A stretch of DNA of 64,000 bases, from contig JAODUP010000040.1 of NCBI GenBank assembly GCA_025642065.1, forward strand, positions 2,067,501 through 2,131,500, given 5' to 3'. This document shows positions 53,497 to 64,000 of the stretch, piece by piece (positions within the stretch are counted from its first letter, which is position 1; the number at the start of each line of letters is the position of its first letter). This DNA is from Paralvinella palmiformis. Taxonomy: Eukaryota; Annelida; Polychaeta; Terebellida; Alvinellidae. A program made the translations under genes and the position numbers. Below the pieces are notes generated by a model. That model did no database searches and was not told the origin of the DNA. It saw nothing but the letters and a program-made list of their open reading frames with translations.

Positions 53497-54310
53497 ACGA
53501 TGGTCATTATTTATCTATGAAAGCAACCTTGAACAGGTGTTTTCAGAATATCCACCGACAACCTAGTTAGAGACACAGGCTCCTGCAATATAGTATCTGA
53601 CTGGATGACCCGAGTTTTCGGGGTAACACCAATTCACACAGGCATGGCACTGATAGATTTATAAATTGTTAGTATAACCTTGAAATGGGCATAGGCATAG
53701 GCATTAGAAGATTTTGAGTCATCCATAGCCAAATATTAGCAATACCATGTTTAAATTCTTTAAGGAAGAGGAGGAATTTAACTCATTGTCGGGTATCTGA
53801 TATTTATTGCCATATTGCTGAGCAATGATCCCAAGAGGATGGGTATACATTGTGAAAACCAGAGGACTAAGAACTGAACCCTGTGGTACAGCATATACAT
53901 ACTGAACCACTGATAAAATACTATGAACAGACATTCCCTAGGAGCATTATTCCAAACAGAATTGAAACCATTCAAGTACTTTACCTGACAGACTGAACAC
54001 TTCTTTCAACCTATAGAAATGTACAGTATGGTCAAATGCAGCAGACAGGCCCAGAAGAAAAAATTTAAATGTTGCCTGTTTACAGCCACTTTTGTGCATA
54101 AGGTAGGCTAAATGGGCCAAGTGGCCTACAATGGTAATGAGGCGAAGTGAAAGATGAAATACACTTCTGGCATAGCCCAGCCAGGGTCTGAACCCAGGTG
54201 CTATAGATATGTGGCCATCCATGCTACCAATTAGGCCATGGAGGAACCCCAATAGGCCCAGAAGAACAAGTAATACTGGCTTACCTTGATCAATTGACAT
54301 TTTATCTTTT
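53497..54310 (-). mobile_element. LINE fragment with partial RT domain, interrupted by a SINE
   Basis: The minus strand encodes decayed RT motifs: LSAAFDHTVHFYRL, then VPQGSVLSPLVFTMYTHPLG. After a gap the family's C-terminal sequence follows. The expected catalytic motif after VPQGS is missing or altered. A SINE (54060-54253) is inserted inside it with target duplication. The copy is defective. Confidence 0.85.
54060..54253 (-). mobile_element. tRNA-headed SINE family A, with target-site duplication
   Basis: The minus-strand head has a tRNA-like A/B-box region. The family body includes the plus-strand phrase GGTAGGCTAAATGGGCCAAG. It is flanked by the 13-bp direct repeat aggcccagaagaa at 54047-54059 and 54254-54266, showing retroposition into the LINE. 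Confidence 0.9.
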
Positions 54311-54488
54311 TTCTCCCAAACTATGGCTGTTTCAGTGATAATGTTACATTGAAATTAACTTAGCACATAAAATAATCAGATTAATTTTAATAAGACATAT
54401 GTTCAAAACTTATTTAAATGGTATTTGTTTTGGCATTGAATGGAGTTTTGTTCTTAGTTTTTGTGCATAAAGTAAGCTTTGTTAATGT

Positions 54489-54519
<31 letters not shown>

Positions 54520-55868
54520 ATAAGTAGTATGCAGAGGAACTGTGGGCTACATATGAAATTATTTTTTTTGTCATATTTCCAGTATGGACTATGTGCAATT
54601 ATATCAATCAGTCTGTTCATACATTAAATGTAAAACTAATGATGACCAAATTAGTATTACTGAAACTATAGCTGTGGGCAGGTCAATATTATCAATATAA
54701 AAGAATACCCGTTTTGTAGTTGCAATAAGTGGTACACACAAGAGGTATATTACCAAAAAATTAGGGATGGAACATGGACAACCCTGAAATATCACAGGGT
54801 GCTATAGTGAATAGCAAGCCCATACACCAAAACAACCTAGAAAATTGAATAATTTCTCTGAAAATAAATACATCCATATATACAAGTGTTCTCTGCTGTA
54901 AATGTGATTCATGAATGTTTATTAACCATTTGTTATAGTTTTATTAAGTGACATCCTACTTATTTTAAGTTAAGCAACTACTTCACAATGTTAGATATAC
55001 GATATTGCTTCACTTTGAAAATTGTTGTCAAGAAATTGTGAATATATTACTTTGCTGTCAAGAGTAGACTTCTTTGTAAATATCAGTGATTAATTTTATA
55101 TAATATATATATATAAAGATACTTGTAGAGACGAAAATGCTAAGGTCTGTAATTATAAAGATGTTTATTGATTATGATCTACAACAATAAATCAGCAAAA
55201 AGCTGTTAAAAGTATATGTGATACATCAAAGGTATAATTTTGTATCCCTCTTCACACCACTGTCTTCAGGTCCAATTTACCTTTGCTCTAATCTTAATGA
55301 TATATCCATATAATCCTAAAATCTAGCTGTTGCTACTAAATTAATTTTGTATAAAGTGTGTTTTATTTAACTCTGGGTTTCATCACAACAGAGACAGAAC
55401 AGCAAGGGCCATTCCATAGACACAACATACTTTGATTCAAACCCTGATCTATAATTTAGACGTACAGCGATCTAAATTTTGTGTTAGGCCTACCGTAATT
55501 AGTTTAGTAAAGAAGTCTAAAAGATGCATCTGAAAGTCGATCAGACTGAAAGATTTGAAATTTTGATTTGTGCCAAGGTCCACACTGTTTAAAAAAAAAT
55601 TACCAGTCCACTTTAATTATCGTAATGACATGACCCACATATTGTTGAGTTGTAAATTGCTGATGGATGTGTGACAAAAGAGACATTATGACTAAATGCC
55701 GATAATCAGATTATCATTTTAGTGTGTTTTATTTGTGAAGTATTGAAAACAACACTATCTGCTGCCAGTTATAAAGCCATTTGTACTTCAGTAATTTATT
55801 CTTATTCTCAGTAGCATACATACTTAAATATATTCAATACATTAACATCAAAATAAACTAAATTACAC
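54311..55868. other. Intergenic DNA between LINE copy and NDPK
   Basis: AT-rich. Only a (TA)n tract (54496-54520) stands out. Confidence 0.5.
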
Positions 55869-55924
55869 TTTATTCATGCTTTGAAGCACCAAGCTGGTCA
55901 AATTATGTAATAAAATTAAGATAT

Positions 55925-56110
55925 ATATTGTGCAACTCTTATTGGATATCACACAGGAAATGCTATTGCTACTCTAGTTATCACACAAGAAATGCTATTA
56001 TTTGTGACTCACATTACCAAAAAATGCTACTGTACGCAACTCACATTAGTTACCACATAAAAATACCATTGTATATTATTTGCATTAGTCCCCACAAAAC
56101 AAATGCTACA
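55925..56110 (-). repeat. Degenerate ~47-bp tandem repeat in NDPK 3' flank/UTR
   Basis: On the plus strand, units pairing ACCACA/ATCACACA with AAATGCTA and a CTCACATTA-like segment recur four to five times. They begin about 45 bp beyond the NDPK stop, so they probably lie in its 3' UTR. An AATAAA hexamer on the minus strand at about 55869-55874 is a plausible poly(A) signal just past the array. Confidence 0.65.
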
Positions 56111-56153
56111 ATAGACTTTTCAAGCTGTCATGATCTACCATAATTCCCACAAA

Positions 56154-59100
56154 TCATTCATAAACCCAATCTTCATCGCAGGGTGTCCAGGTGATCTGCT
56201 CATCCTTGGTAAACCACAGGGAGATTTCTTTCTCTGCACTCTCAACAGAATCACTGCCATGACAGATGTTTCTGGAAAAATATAAACCTATGTTTCAGTC
56301 AAAATTATTTCCAGGAGTGAAACCAGACACAAATAGATGGGTAACACCCTCTGACCAGTTAGCTCTCTTTGTCACTTGAAGGTGTGAAAGAACCTTACGC
56401 AGCTGTTAGGATTACTAAATGGGGACCTCTGATTCCACAACTAGGTGGTGGTTATTATAACTGACTGCATTTTACCTGGATATGTTAGTTTATATGTAAA
56501 CAACACTCCCATTGAAGCCATCCACGATGAAAAGGCTAACACTAAGAAATGGAGGGGGGGGGAAGAACCTGTCTAGTTGATAAGCAATAAATCCAGTGGT
56601 CACTGGGAAGACGGCTTTGGCTACAGTGGGCCTTCAATCTCCATTGATAATAGTATTTTCTATTATTGCATTAACTCAGTGATACCATTGTTAATATTGA
56701 ATTTCGGTGAAACCTATTGTTTCCTAATGAAATGTTTTGTTCATACACTAATTTGAAACACATGACCACATAAAGCATCAACCAATACCATTTTTTACAT
56801 CATCAGAACACTAACCTCCCAACTTCTATGCAGAAGTCTCCTCGGATGGTACCCGGCTGAGAATCAAAGGGATTCGTCTCACCAAGCATCTTACGACCAG
56901 TCTTCACAACATTTTTACCTTCCCAAACCTGGAAAAGATAATTTCCACCACTTGCTGTATTGAGGTTTTCACATTTATGATAACAGATAAGTGCCTAAGG
57001 TGGGAAACAATATGGATTCAAGTGATGATGTTACAACATTTCTAAGCTTAATCCATTCAGATAAGAATCACAACTTGAGCTACACTCACCTATTATTAGA
57101 CTAATCATTAATGTATTCTTATTAAGATTAAATAAACGTGTTATGTATATTGTGAAAACAAGAAAACATGCTTATATATTGTCTATAGAACAACATAAGT
57201 GTTAGTAAACAACACCAGACAAATCAGTCACTGAAGAATGGAGATCTCCAGCCACAGCATGTTTGTTGTAATATTTATATTAAGTGTATTTAATCAAATA
57301 TATTTTTATATAATAAATTATGCAGAAAATATTTTCTCAAAGAAAATACTTTAACCTGTATAGTTTATAGAATTTCACAAACATAGACATGAGCCAGATT
57401 TTAATCCCCAACCTGGAGGTTTGTATCATGCACAGTGCTCTGAACACTGAACCATCAGAATGCCCTAATTTACAGAATGAAAAAATGAGGTAATACTTGT
57501 TCCAGAATGATAAAAATAGTCAATATCTGTGTAATCAATACCTACCATAGGTACCACTGGTCCTGAGGACATGTACTTAATCAGTTTTGGGAAGAAAGGT
57601 TTACCTGCCAGGTCAGCATAATGCTTCTTCAGGTGTTCTTCTGATGCCTATGTTAAAAAGACATGCAAGTGGTTAATATACTATCAATAATCATTAGTAT
57701 GATCAACCCCATCATTGACAGGTGATATGCTTCATTGTATTTTCACCTGTGTCATTGTGATCCAAGTGGGATCAGTAAGGGTTAACTACACAAGCCTACA
57801 GACATGGTTAATTAACACACAGTTAACAGCTTTTGTGTCAGGAGGATTGCCACTCAAAATAACGACCAGGAACAGGTAAAACACAAAAAAGGGTTAATGG
57901 AAAAATGTCTGGTGGTCATAATAAGACATAAAGCAGCACAAAACAAATGCAGTAATACCTGATACTTGTGTCTTACAAAAATCAGATTGGAATGAAGCTT
58001 ATAACAAAAATCACTTCAACTTCAAGCCATGCCATTTGTAACACACTCTTGATTCTGTCTTACCATAGGAACTACAGGCCCTGAATTCATGTAGGCAACC
58101 AAATCATTGAAAAATGGTTTAGATGACAAAGCACTGTAATGCTTTTGGAGCAACTCCTTTGAAGCCTAAATATGTAATGATACCTGGTAAATCAATATTA
58201 CTGTATGTACATAGAGTAGATTATGTATACAAATATTATAATATATATATGGCTCCAATGTTGGCACATTTGTTATCAATCATGTGGTCCATTTTGAAAC
58301 AAATATCAGACACCATTTGGTACAAAAAATAGACCATGTTATATGTAGACATCTAAATTTATAAAGGAAATAACTCAAAACATTTGGGATTATATAGTCA
58401 CAATTAAGAAATCATGTTTGTTGGTTGTGACGTGGTATCCAAAAAGATTATTGCGGAATATTATTCAGGGTTAGAATTTCTACGCGAATTCATGAATTGA
58501 TTCATGCCATTTTGTTGTCGAATTGCCACAAAATTCAGCATAAACTACATAAAACATTGAGACACATGACTGTTCATGATAATTATTAACATGGTCATTC
58601 AGGTAACCATCACTGAAAATAGTTATAATTACCCTTATAGATATAATTACAGGATTTATTTAAATAATAAGGATTGATGTTATATGGCCACTTCTGTGCA
58701 CATGGTAGCCTAAATGGGCCTAGTGACCTCCAAAGGTAATGAAGTGAAGTCAAAGATGAAACACCCTTCAGATATGCCCACACTGAGATTATAACTTAGG
58801 TGGTAGTGATCCAATGGGCTACCAGTTAGACCACAGAGGATTTTTAAAGTGGGAATCTAAAGTGAATACAAGTTGATTCTCGATTTTGTGTGAATCAACG
58901 TTTATATATCTTTATAAGAACATAATCATGATAAAACTGAGGGACACTGACTTATATTTATGTATCACTGCAATCAGTTAAAGTTAAACTGAAGTAACTT
59001 CATCTGCTTCCAAAAATATCTGTCTTTGATGTAAACAAATATACACAGAAACACATGGGTATTCATTATATTTAAATGTCAATCAAGTTAAACTGCTACT

Positions 59101-60925
59101 CAAAAAACACCTTGGACTGCAGCCACAAACAATAATATTTAGTGTACTCAATCTGTGATTAGCCCAAACATTCAAATTCAATATGCCTTGTTTATGTAAA
59201 TGGTTTCTTTCACTAAATAGGTAGTTGATGAAAGTGTGGGAAAATGCCATGTATATTCACCTAAATTTCAAAATGAAAGACTGCACATAGAAATTAAGTC
59301 TGGGTTTTAACATCCCATATTTTTAAATGATGAAAATCAATTATGGATTTCATAACTGAACATCACTCTACTTGCACTATAATTGATCAATTATTTCAAT
59401 TATAATCAGTCATTTTAACATCACTAAGACAAACACAGAAATCCCCACTGTAACTTGACTCTATCTTTCTCAACAGCTGTCGGGTAAAATGATGGTGACT
59501 TCTGCATATACCAACACCCTTGACACTATAAATTAATGTTCATAGACATGAAGTAACACCAGGAAGAAACAATACATAGTCTTCTGATGAATGATTCTTT
59601 ATCCTGCGTAAAAATATAGTCAGGATGAAGGTAAACATGAATTTGAAACTAGAAAATACCACAGGAGATGGTTTTGAAATGACATTCATCAGCTATACTT
59701 GCAAAGATGTTACTATATGAGCACTGTTAGCAGTATGGTAGCTACACAGTCCCTCTGAAATATTTGTGTTTCATGATTAGTAACAGAAACTATCTTGTGG
59801 AACAAGATCATGTGTATGTTGCTGCCACATGGTGATTACACATATGCCGAAATTCTTTTAAGATGAATGGGTAAATAGTACGGTACCCAGCAAATTAGCC
59901 ACAAGTTGATCTCACTATGGATGAAATAGTCATAAATCCTATTTCATATTGGGCATAGTCACGGACAAAAATCACTGTACATTTTACGTGCAACTAGAAA
60001 GGATTGATGCTTTTTAAAATACAATAATGTTTAAACTTATTATCATTCACTTGATTCAGTGCATGCTGTTTATATTAACCTACATTAAGTCATTATACTA
60101 ACTACAGGCCGCATTTTTTGGTTCCTGTTTTCCGATTTTTACACTTGTAGTCTAGACCAGGTTTCATCCAGGAAATGAGCACTGGTCATCCTAGACCTAG
60201 TCTTACTCTTAGCAGTTTCAGGAAGAATGAATTCCAATTAAATTCCATTCCATCCTTGTAGTCTAGTTAGTCTAGACCAGGTTTCATCCAGGAAATGAGC
60301 ACTGGTCATCCTAGACCTAGTCTTACTCTTAGCAGTTTCAGGAAGAATGAATTCCAATTAAATTCCATTCCATCCTTGTAGTCTAGTTAGTCTAGACCAG
60401 GTTTCATCCAGGAAATGAGCACTGGTCATCCTAGACCTAGTCTTACTCTTAGCAGTTTCAGGAAGAATGAATTCCAATTAAATTCCATTCCATCCTTGTA
60501 GTCTAGACCAGGTTTCATCCAGGAAATGAGCACTGGCCATCCTAGAACTAGTCTTACCATTAGGCTTAGCAGTTTCAGGAAGAATGAATTCCAATTAAAT
60601 TCCATATGGATATGCCCCCAAAACACTTACTATCATGGTATTACATGTCAAAAATGACTACTGAATCATTAAAATTTAACAGACTAGACCATCTCTAGTG
60701 TAATTCACTAGGTCTACCGTCTAGGCCCTAATTCAGTAATTGATTAAAAAAATCTCTTTTGATACTTGGCTACTTATGTAACTTAGACTTGGTACTTGCC
60801 CACATAAACTTCATAGAAACCAGCTTGAAGCCTTTCTGTTCGAATCTCTTAATTATTTCACCGACGATTCCGCGATGGACACCATCCGGTTTCACCATGA
60901 TAAAGCTTCTTTCTCTGTTTGCCAT
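56154..60925 (-). CDS. Nucleoside diphosphate kinase, group I (NME1/NME2/awd-like)
   Basis: Exons: 1 = 60925-60800 ([16 protein letters not shown]...), then either 2a = 58165-58064 or 2b = 57647-57546, 3 = 56928-56816, 4 = 56271-56154 with stop TGA. With one exon 2 the protein is 152 aa, exactly the family length. It transfers phosphate from NTPs to NDPs through a phosphohistidine. Visible active-site residues: Lys12 in VKPDG, Phe60 and Leu64 in both exon 2 versions, Arg105 in TIRGDF, and the catalytic His118 in [16 protein letters not shown]. The C-terminus DEDWVYE is typical. Enzymes of this group are usually cytosolic hexamers. Exon 1 must use a GC donor to keep frame. An upstream in-frame ATG at 60973 could add 16 mostly hydrophobic residues. 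No disabling change was seen. Confidence 0.96.
57377..57468 (-). mobile_element. SINE family B head fragment
   Basis: The minus strand resembles the head at 23390-23460 (TAGGGCATTCTGATGG..., decayed B box, CATGTCTATGTTTGTG). It lies between NDPK exons 2b and 3. Confidence 0.6.
57546..57647 (-). CDS. NDPK alternative exon 2b
   Basis: This exon is 102 nt, phase 0 at both ends, acceptor ACATAG, donor GTAGGT. It encodes residues 43-76 from [10 protein letters not shown] to SSGPVVPM. It lies 416 bp downstream of exon 2a and encodes the same helical segment with a different surface. It replaces exon 2a: using both would insert 34 extra residues in the core fold. Confidence 0.92.
58064..58165 (-). 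CDS. NDPK alternative exon 2a
   Basis: This exon is 102 nt, phase 0 at both ends, acceptor TTTAG, donor GTAAGA. It encodes 34 residues (43-76) from [10 protein letters not shown] to NSGPVVPM. It is the exon nearer to exon 1 and resembles insect awd at its start. It keeps the base-stacking Phe of KPFF and the following Leu. It shares 22 of 34 residues with exon 2b (my count). Confidence 0.92.
58670..58843 (-). mobile_element. tRNA-headed SINE family A
   Basis: Same body (GTAGCCTAAATGGGCCTAG on plus) and a decayed B box, inside NDPK intron 1. Confidence 0.85.
60144..60604 (-). repeat. Four-copy ~120-bp tandem repeat in NDPK intron 1
   Basis: The block TCTAGACCAGGTTTCATCC recurs at about 60151, 60271, 60391 and 60502. 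The first three units are spaced exactly 120 bp and look nearly identical. The fourth lacks a 9-bp CTAGTTAGT-type segment (spacing 111) and has a few substitutions. Such similarity implies recent duplication. The array lies about 200-650 bp downstream of the GC donor. Confidence 0.97.
60798..60799 (-). other. Non-canonical GC splice donor, NDPK intron 1
   Basis: The exon 1 end reads ATGTGG|GCAAGT on the minus strand. Splicing after TGG joins Met-Trp to Ala-Ser of either exon 2 in phase 0, as in other animal NDPKs. The neighbouring GT (60795-60794) would shift the frame for both exon 2 versions. Confidence 0.87.
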
Positions 60926-61156
60926 GACTTCACTGCAGAACTGTGCGAATATTGCCAGAAGTGTAGCAATCATCAGCCGGCTTTAACGTATAAGGTCAAG
61001 GTGAAAAGGAAGTCAAACCACGTGTTTACCAGAACGAGATACTTCGCCAGTTGGAAACTTCGTTGCCTTGGAAACTTCGTCACATTGATAATTCGGCATG
61101 CCAGACACTTGGTCCTTATTTTAATACTCTTTGTGTAAAAAAAGAAACTGGCTTAT

Positions 61157-61204
61157 ATATATATGTGTGTGTGTGTGTATAGACAGAGAGAGAGAGAGAG
61201 AGAG
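61157..61204. repeat. Compound (TG)n(AG)n microsatellite
   Basis: TG then AG tracts next to the SINE-like family C copy. Confidence 0.95.
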
Positions 61205-61255
61205 GGACCATGAAGATGTTTCTCATCACAAACAATTATGTACGCTGAATAATGA

Positions 61256-61565
61256 TGCTTGTTTTGCTGCTTGCTTGCTTTGTTTTTCCGGGAGAATCCC
61301 CAGGCTGTTGCTTATTCAGCACATGTTGGAGTGGTTGAGGAGCCTCCCCCATCACTCACAGCGGAGCAGTGCGGAAAGATGGAGCCGAAATACCCTGATG
61401 GTGGACACTGCCAGATTGTTTTACGTCCTCGATTGTTTTACGTCCTTAATAATTCAGTCAACCACCCACGATGTTGTGAACCGAGAAATTAATCTCTGGA
61501 AAAGTTTCGACCTCTTGCTGGGATCGAACGTGTGACCCTTGTGAACTTGTGACCACCGCGGAGCC
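61256..61565 (-). mobile_element. SINE-like family C, longest copy
   Basis: It shares about 220 bp with 16085-16316, including GGAAAGATGGAGCCGAAATA and CCACCCACGATGTTGTGA. A possible tRNA-like head with B-box complement (GGGATCGAACGTGTGACC) lies at its right end, so the element reads on the minus strand. ORFs in it are incidental. Confidence 0.7.
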
Positions 61566-63334
61566 CAATCAAAAATAATAATTGTTGCAACTCGATCAAC
61601 CCTTTAAATGACCTTGTTGAACGTTATGACTTAAGTTGCCAATATAGTATACATGCAATGTAATTGTTTTCTGAAATCATGTTGGTTTTACATGCAGGTG
61701 TAATTGACGCAGATTTGGTTAAAGTTAGAACTTATATTAGACTGGCATTTTTGTTTAACTAAATATTAACATGTTTATTTCACAGGGAATGAAATAAATT
61801 AAAGCTTATGATAAAAAATTACACAAAAGAGACTAGATGAATATTTTCTAAAACTTGAAAGCATATTTGAGGTCTAATTTATATCCATTTATCTGTATAC
61901 GTAATTCAGATTAAATTTAGCCATATGTATGTATATATAGGACTATAAATGCTACTACAATTGAAATAGTCAAGTATTTAGCCTGAATTTAAAGATGGAT
62001 GTAGTTTCTGTTCACGAAAAATCTGTATTGTGATATCAGTTGTCTTTCTACGATAATGGGTGTACCAAGATTGTCTCAGCTTGAAGACCAAAGCTGGCGA
62101 CATCTGCAGTGATGTATCCTGCCTGTGCCTGTCGATCGTCAGTTATAACCTTCTATGTCTGCAATAATTGGTCATGTTTATCTGACTTTGCTGATTTAAT
62201 CTCTCCCCAAGTAATGTTCTTTTGTCGACCATGGATCGGTACAGTTTTTCATCTGAGACAATTTCTTTCTTGTTCAGCAGCTGCTCTCTGTGGCCGGCAT
62301 TTTACACATTTTCCGTCTGTAAATGTTTCCGCCCTGTGTAGAACCAGTGTAGAATTCGGCAAACTTGATATATCCGTTGATGGGACACCTTATTTGGTCT
62401 AAGCTGATCAGATGCTGATATCGTGCACGTAACCACTTTAATTGTTCAGAAATCAATAGCCGATAATTACCGAGGTTTACCGATCTTGTGAGAACAAACT
62501 AATTTTGTTTGAAGTATTTCTTAATTTACGTAATTATAGTCACTTTATGGATGTGACTAATGCGGATGCTAATGTTAAATTGCAATTCATCTGTATCGTA
62601 CTTGTCAAAAAATTATAATTATAGTTATAAAGATATAGCTATATAGTATATATTTATCGATTGTTATCAAGGGAATCTTTCCTCTGATAACTGTGATATA
62701 AATATAAATTGATTATTTTTATATTAAAACTTGGTACACAGTTTTGGACATTGGCAAGTAAAAACATATAGATATACCGTTTGCGACAATGAGAACACAT
62801 TGTTTTTGTTCAATACAAATATTAAAATACTATTATGTTGCCTCATTTCTAGATGTTCGAGGTATTTCCTCTCAGAATACAGTGAAGCTTCCAAATAGTG
62901 TATTTAATAGGGAGCAAGTGTTCAATGATTTATATTTAAAAAATCTGATTTAAATAAAATAAATCCTTTTTTTATTTTTTTAAATGTTTTTTTTCCAACC
63001 CTGCTCTTCTACATAATCTAATTGTGTGTGGCGAGACGTATGCTAACCCAACTCTATGAGCTCGGCCATATAACCCAGTGTCGGGGCTAAACCAATTACT
63101 AACTGATTGACTAACTGACTCACTCACTCACTTTCCGTACGTAACCTATAGTTAAGTCACGTTTGTCAGTTGATTAACCTCTGTAATACCCATAGTAAAT
63201 TAAAAATATACGCGTACGTATGTAGCGTAATAAATATGGCATAGATGTTTTTAAAACAAATTGAAGATTGATATATGTAAATTTTATATTTTGAACACAA
63301 CATCTACAGTCATATTGTACGGTGCTTCTTTTAC
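61566..63334. other. Intergenic DNA
   Basis: No gene recognised. A coding-like but broken minus-strand stretch lies at 62100-62450 (see findings). Confidence 0.45.
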
Positions 63335-63410
63335 AACATGTTTTACAGGATTCCCGACATTTTGACCAGCTTGGCGGCAAAATAAGAATCTGTTACGTTC
63401 CATTTTTTCT
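63335..63410 (+). repeat. Dispersed repeat, second copy
   Basis: It shares ACAGGATT, TTTTGA and the CTTGGCGGCAAAATAAGAATCTG block with 44240-44290. Confidence 0.6.
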
Positions 63411-63904
63411 GGAAGTGGTGGTTTTCTTAGCTCTCCCCTTTCTAATATCCGATTTGTGAGCTCTCGAATTTCGGGGGTGGATATGTGTGTACGCGAAAAA
63501 ATTATTCGGACAAAAATGCGTCGCTAATTATATTCATACGTTGTCAATTTATCAGAATTGAAATCGATTTATTACGAAAGTCAACCTTTAGTCTGCTGTC
63601 ATGCTTAGTAGCGTTAACTAATGCGACAAAATTCTGTTATTGGAGTGTGATATTGTCCGAATTAGTTTTTTTTGCGTAGACATCCGCTACCGAATTTCGG
63701 CGGCTCACAAATCGATTATCAGCATTGACCTTTCAGGTCAATGGTTATCAGAAATGGGAGTGCTAAAAAAGCGGCGGTTGTGGTTAGATGTAATCTCTTG
63801 TGATCTTTTAAATTTAATATAGACGATATACATACCCTGCTTTAAATTTAGAGAGAGCTGTGAATCAGTGTTTTTAAACAATGACATGACATATATAACC
63901 AACA

Positions 63905-64000
63905 ACCTTAAGCTGAGATTCCATATACGCGGCATGCAGCATGCGTATACGGCAAAAGTGGAACAGCATGTAAACAGACGTGCTCGATTCGATATGTCCG
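63905..64000 (+). mobile_element. Second copy of the 48470-type terminal sequence, cut by the window end
   Basis: GCTGAGATTCCATATACGCG followed by GCATGCGTATACGG and ACAGCATGTAAACAGACG; it continues past the window. Confidence 0.45.

Noticed and set aside
60144..60604. Regular repeats as a CRISPR-like array
   Set aside because: Units are adjacent without unique spacers, in an animal intron.
60426..60626. Frame with an internally repeated peptide
   Set aside because: The peptide repeat is just the ~120-bp tandem DNA repeat in an intron.

Overview
The window is metazoan nuclear DNA. It is AT-rich and gene-poor, with spliced genes, long introns, many microsatellites and many fossil transposable elements. 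Protein similarity to animal families, several tRNA-headed SINE families, an L2/CR1-type LINE family, (ACTC)n/(GAGT)n tracts and a short GCCAA-rich foldback element suggest a lophotrochozoan, probably a mollusc. That placement is inference; I could not search databases.

Four complete protein-coding genes can be assembled from conserved exons and splice signals, all on the minus strand. (1) A Ras-like small GTPase of the RERG/RASL11 type, 4 exons, 2789-9370, 214 aa. (2) CCDC22, the coiled-coil subunit of the CCC/Commander endosomal recycling complex, 16 coding exons, 21347-40735, 639 aa. (3) An RWDD2-type RWD-domain protein, 2 exons, 51645-52841, 301 aa. (4) A group I nucleoside diphosphate kinase, 56154-60925, 152 aa, with two alternative versions of its second coding exon. 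On the plus strand, 19151-19404 looks like the last exon of an unidentified single-pass membrane protein; I found no earlier exons. A decayed THAP-domain gene lies at 45906-46711.

Layout: 1-2.8 kb repeats; 2.8-9.4 kb Ras-like gene; 9.4-19.1 kb repeats, including a broken Gypsy-type pol relic (11.6-12.5 kb) and LINE ends; 19.15-19.75 kb membrane-protein terminal exon; 21.3-40.7 kb CCDC22; 41-51.5 kb repeat-rich intergenic DNA with the THAP relic and a Harbinger-like foldback element; 51.6-52.8 kb RWDD2; 53.5-54.3 kb LINE with a SINE inserted in it; 55.9-60.9 kb NDPK; 61-64 kb repeats. The genes are functionally unrelated and show no operon-like arrangement.

The most notable points are the duplicated, probably mutually exclusive NDPK exon 2 (both copies 102 nt, both phase 0/0) and two GC-AG introns. 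Both GC donors read GCAAGT and both sit in intron 1, one in NDPK and one in CCDC22. In NDPK the GC donor is the one that must choose between the duplicated exons, and its intron also carries a nearly perfect ~120-bp tandem array.
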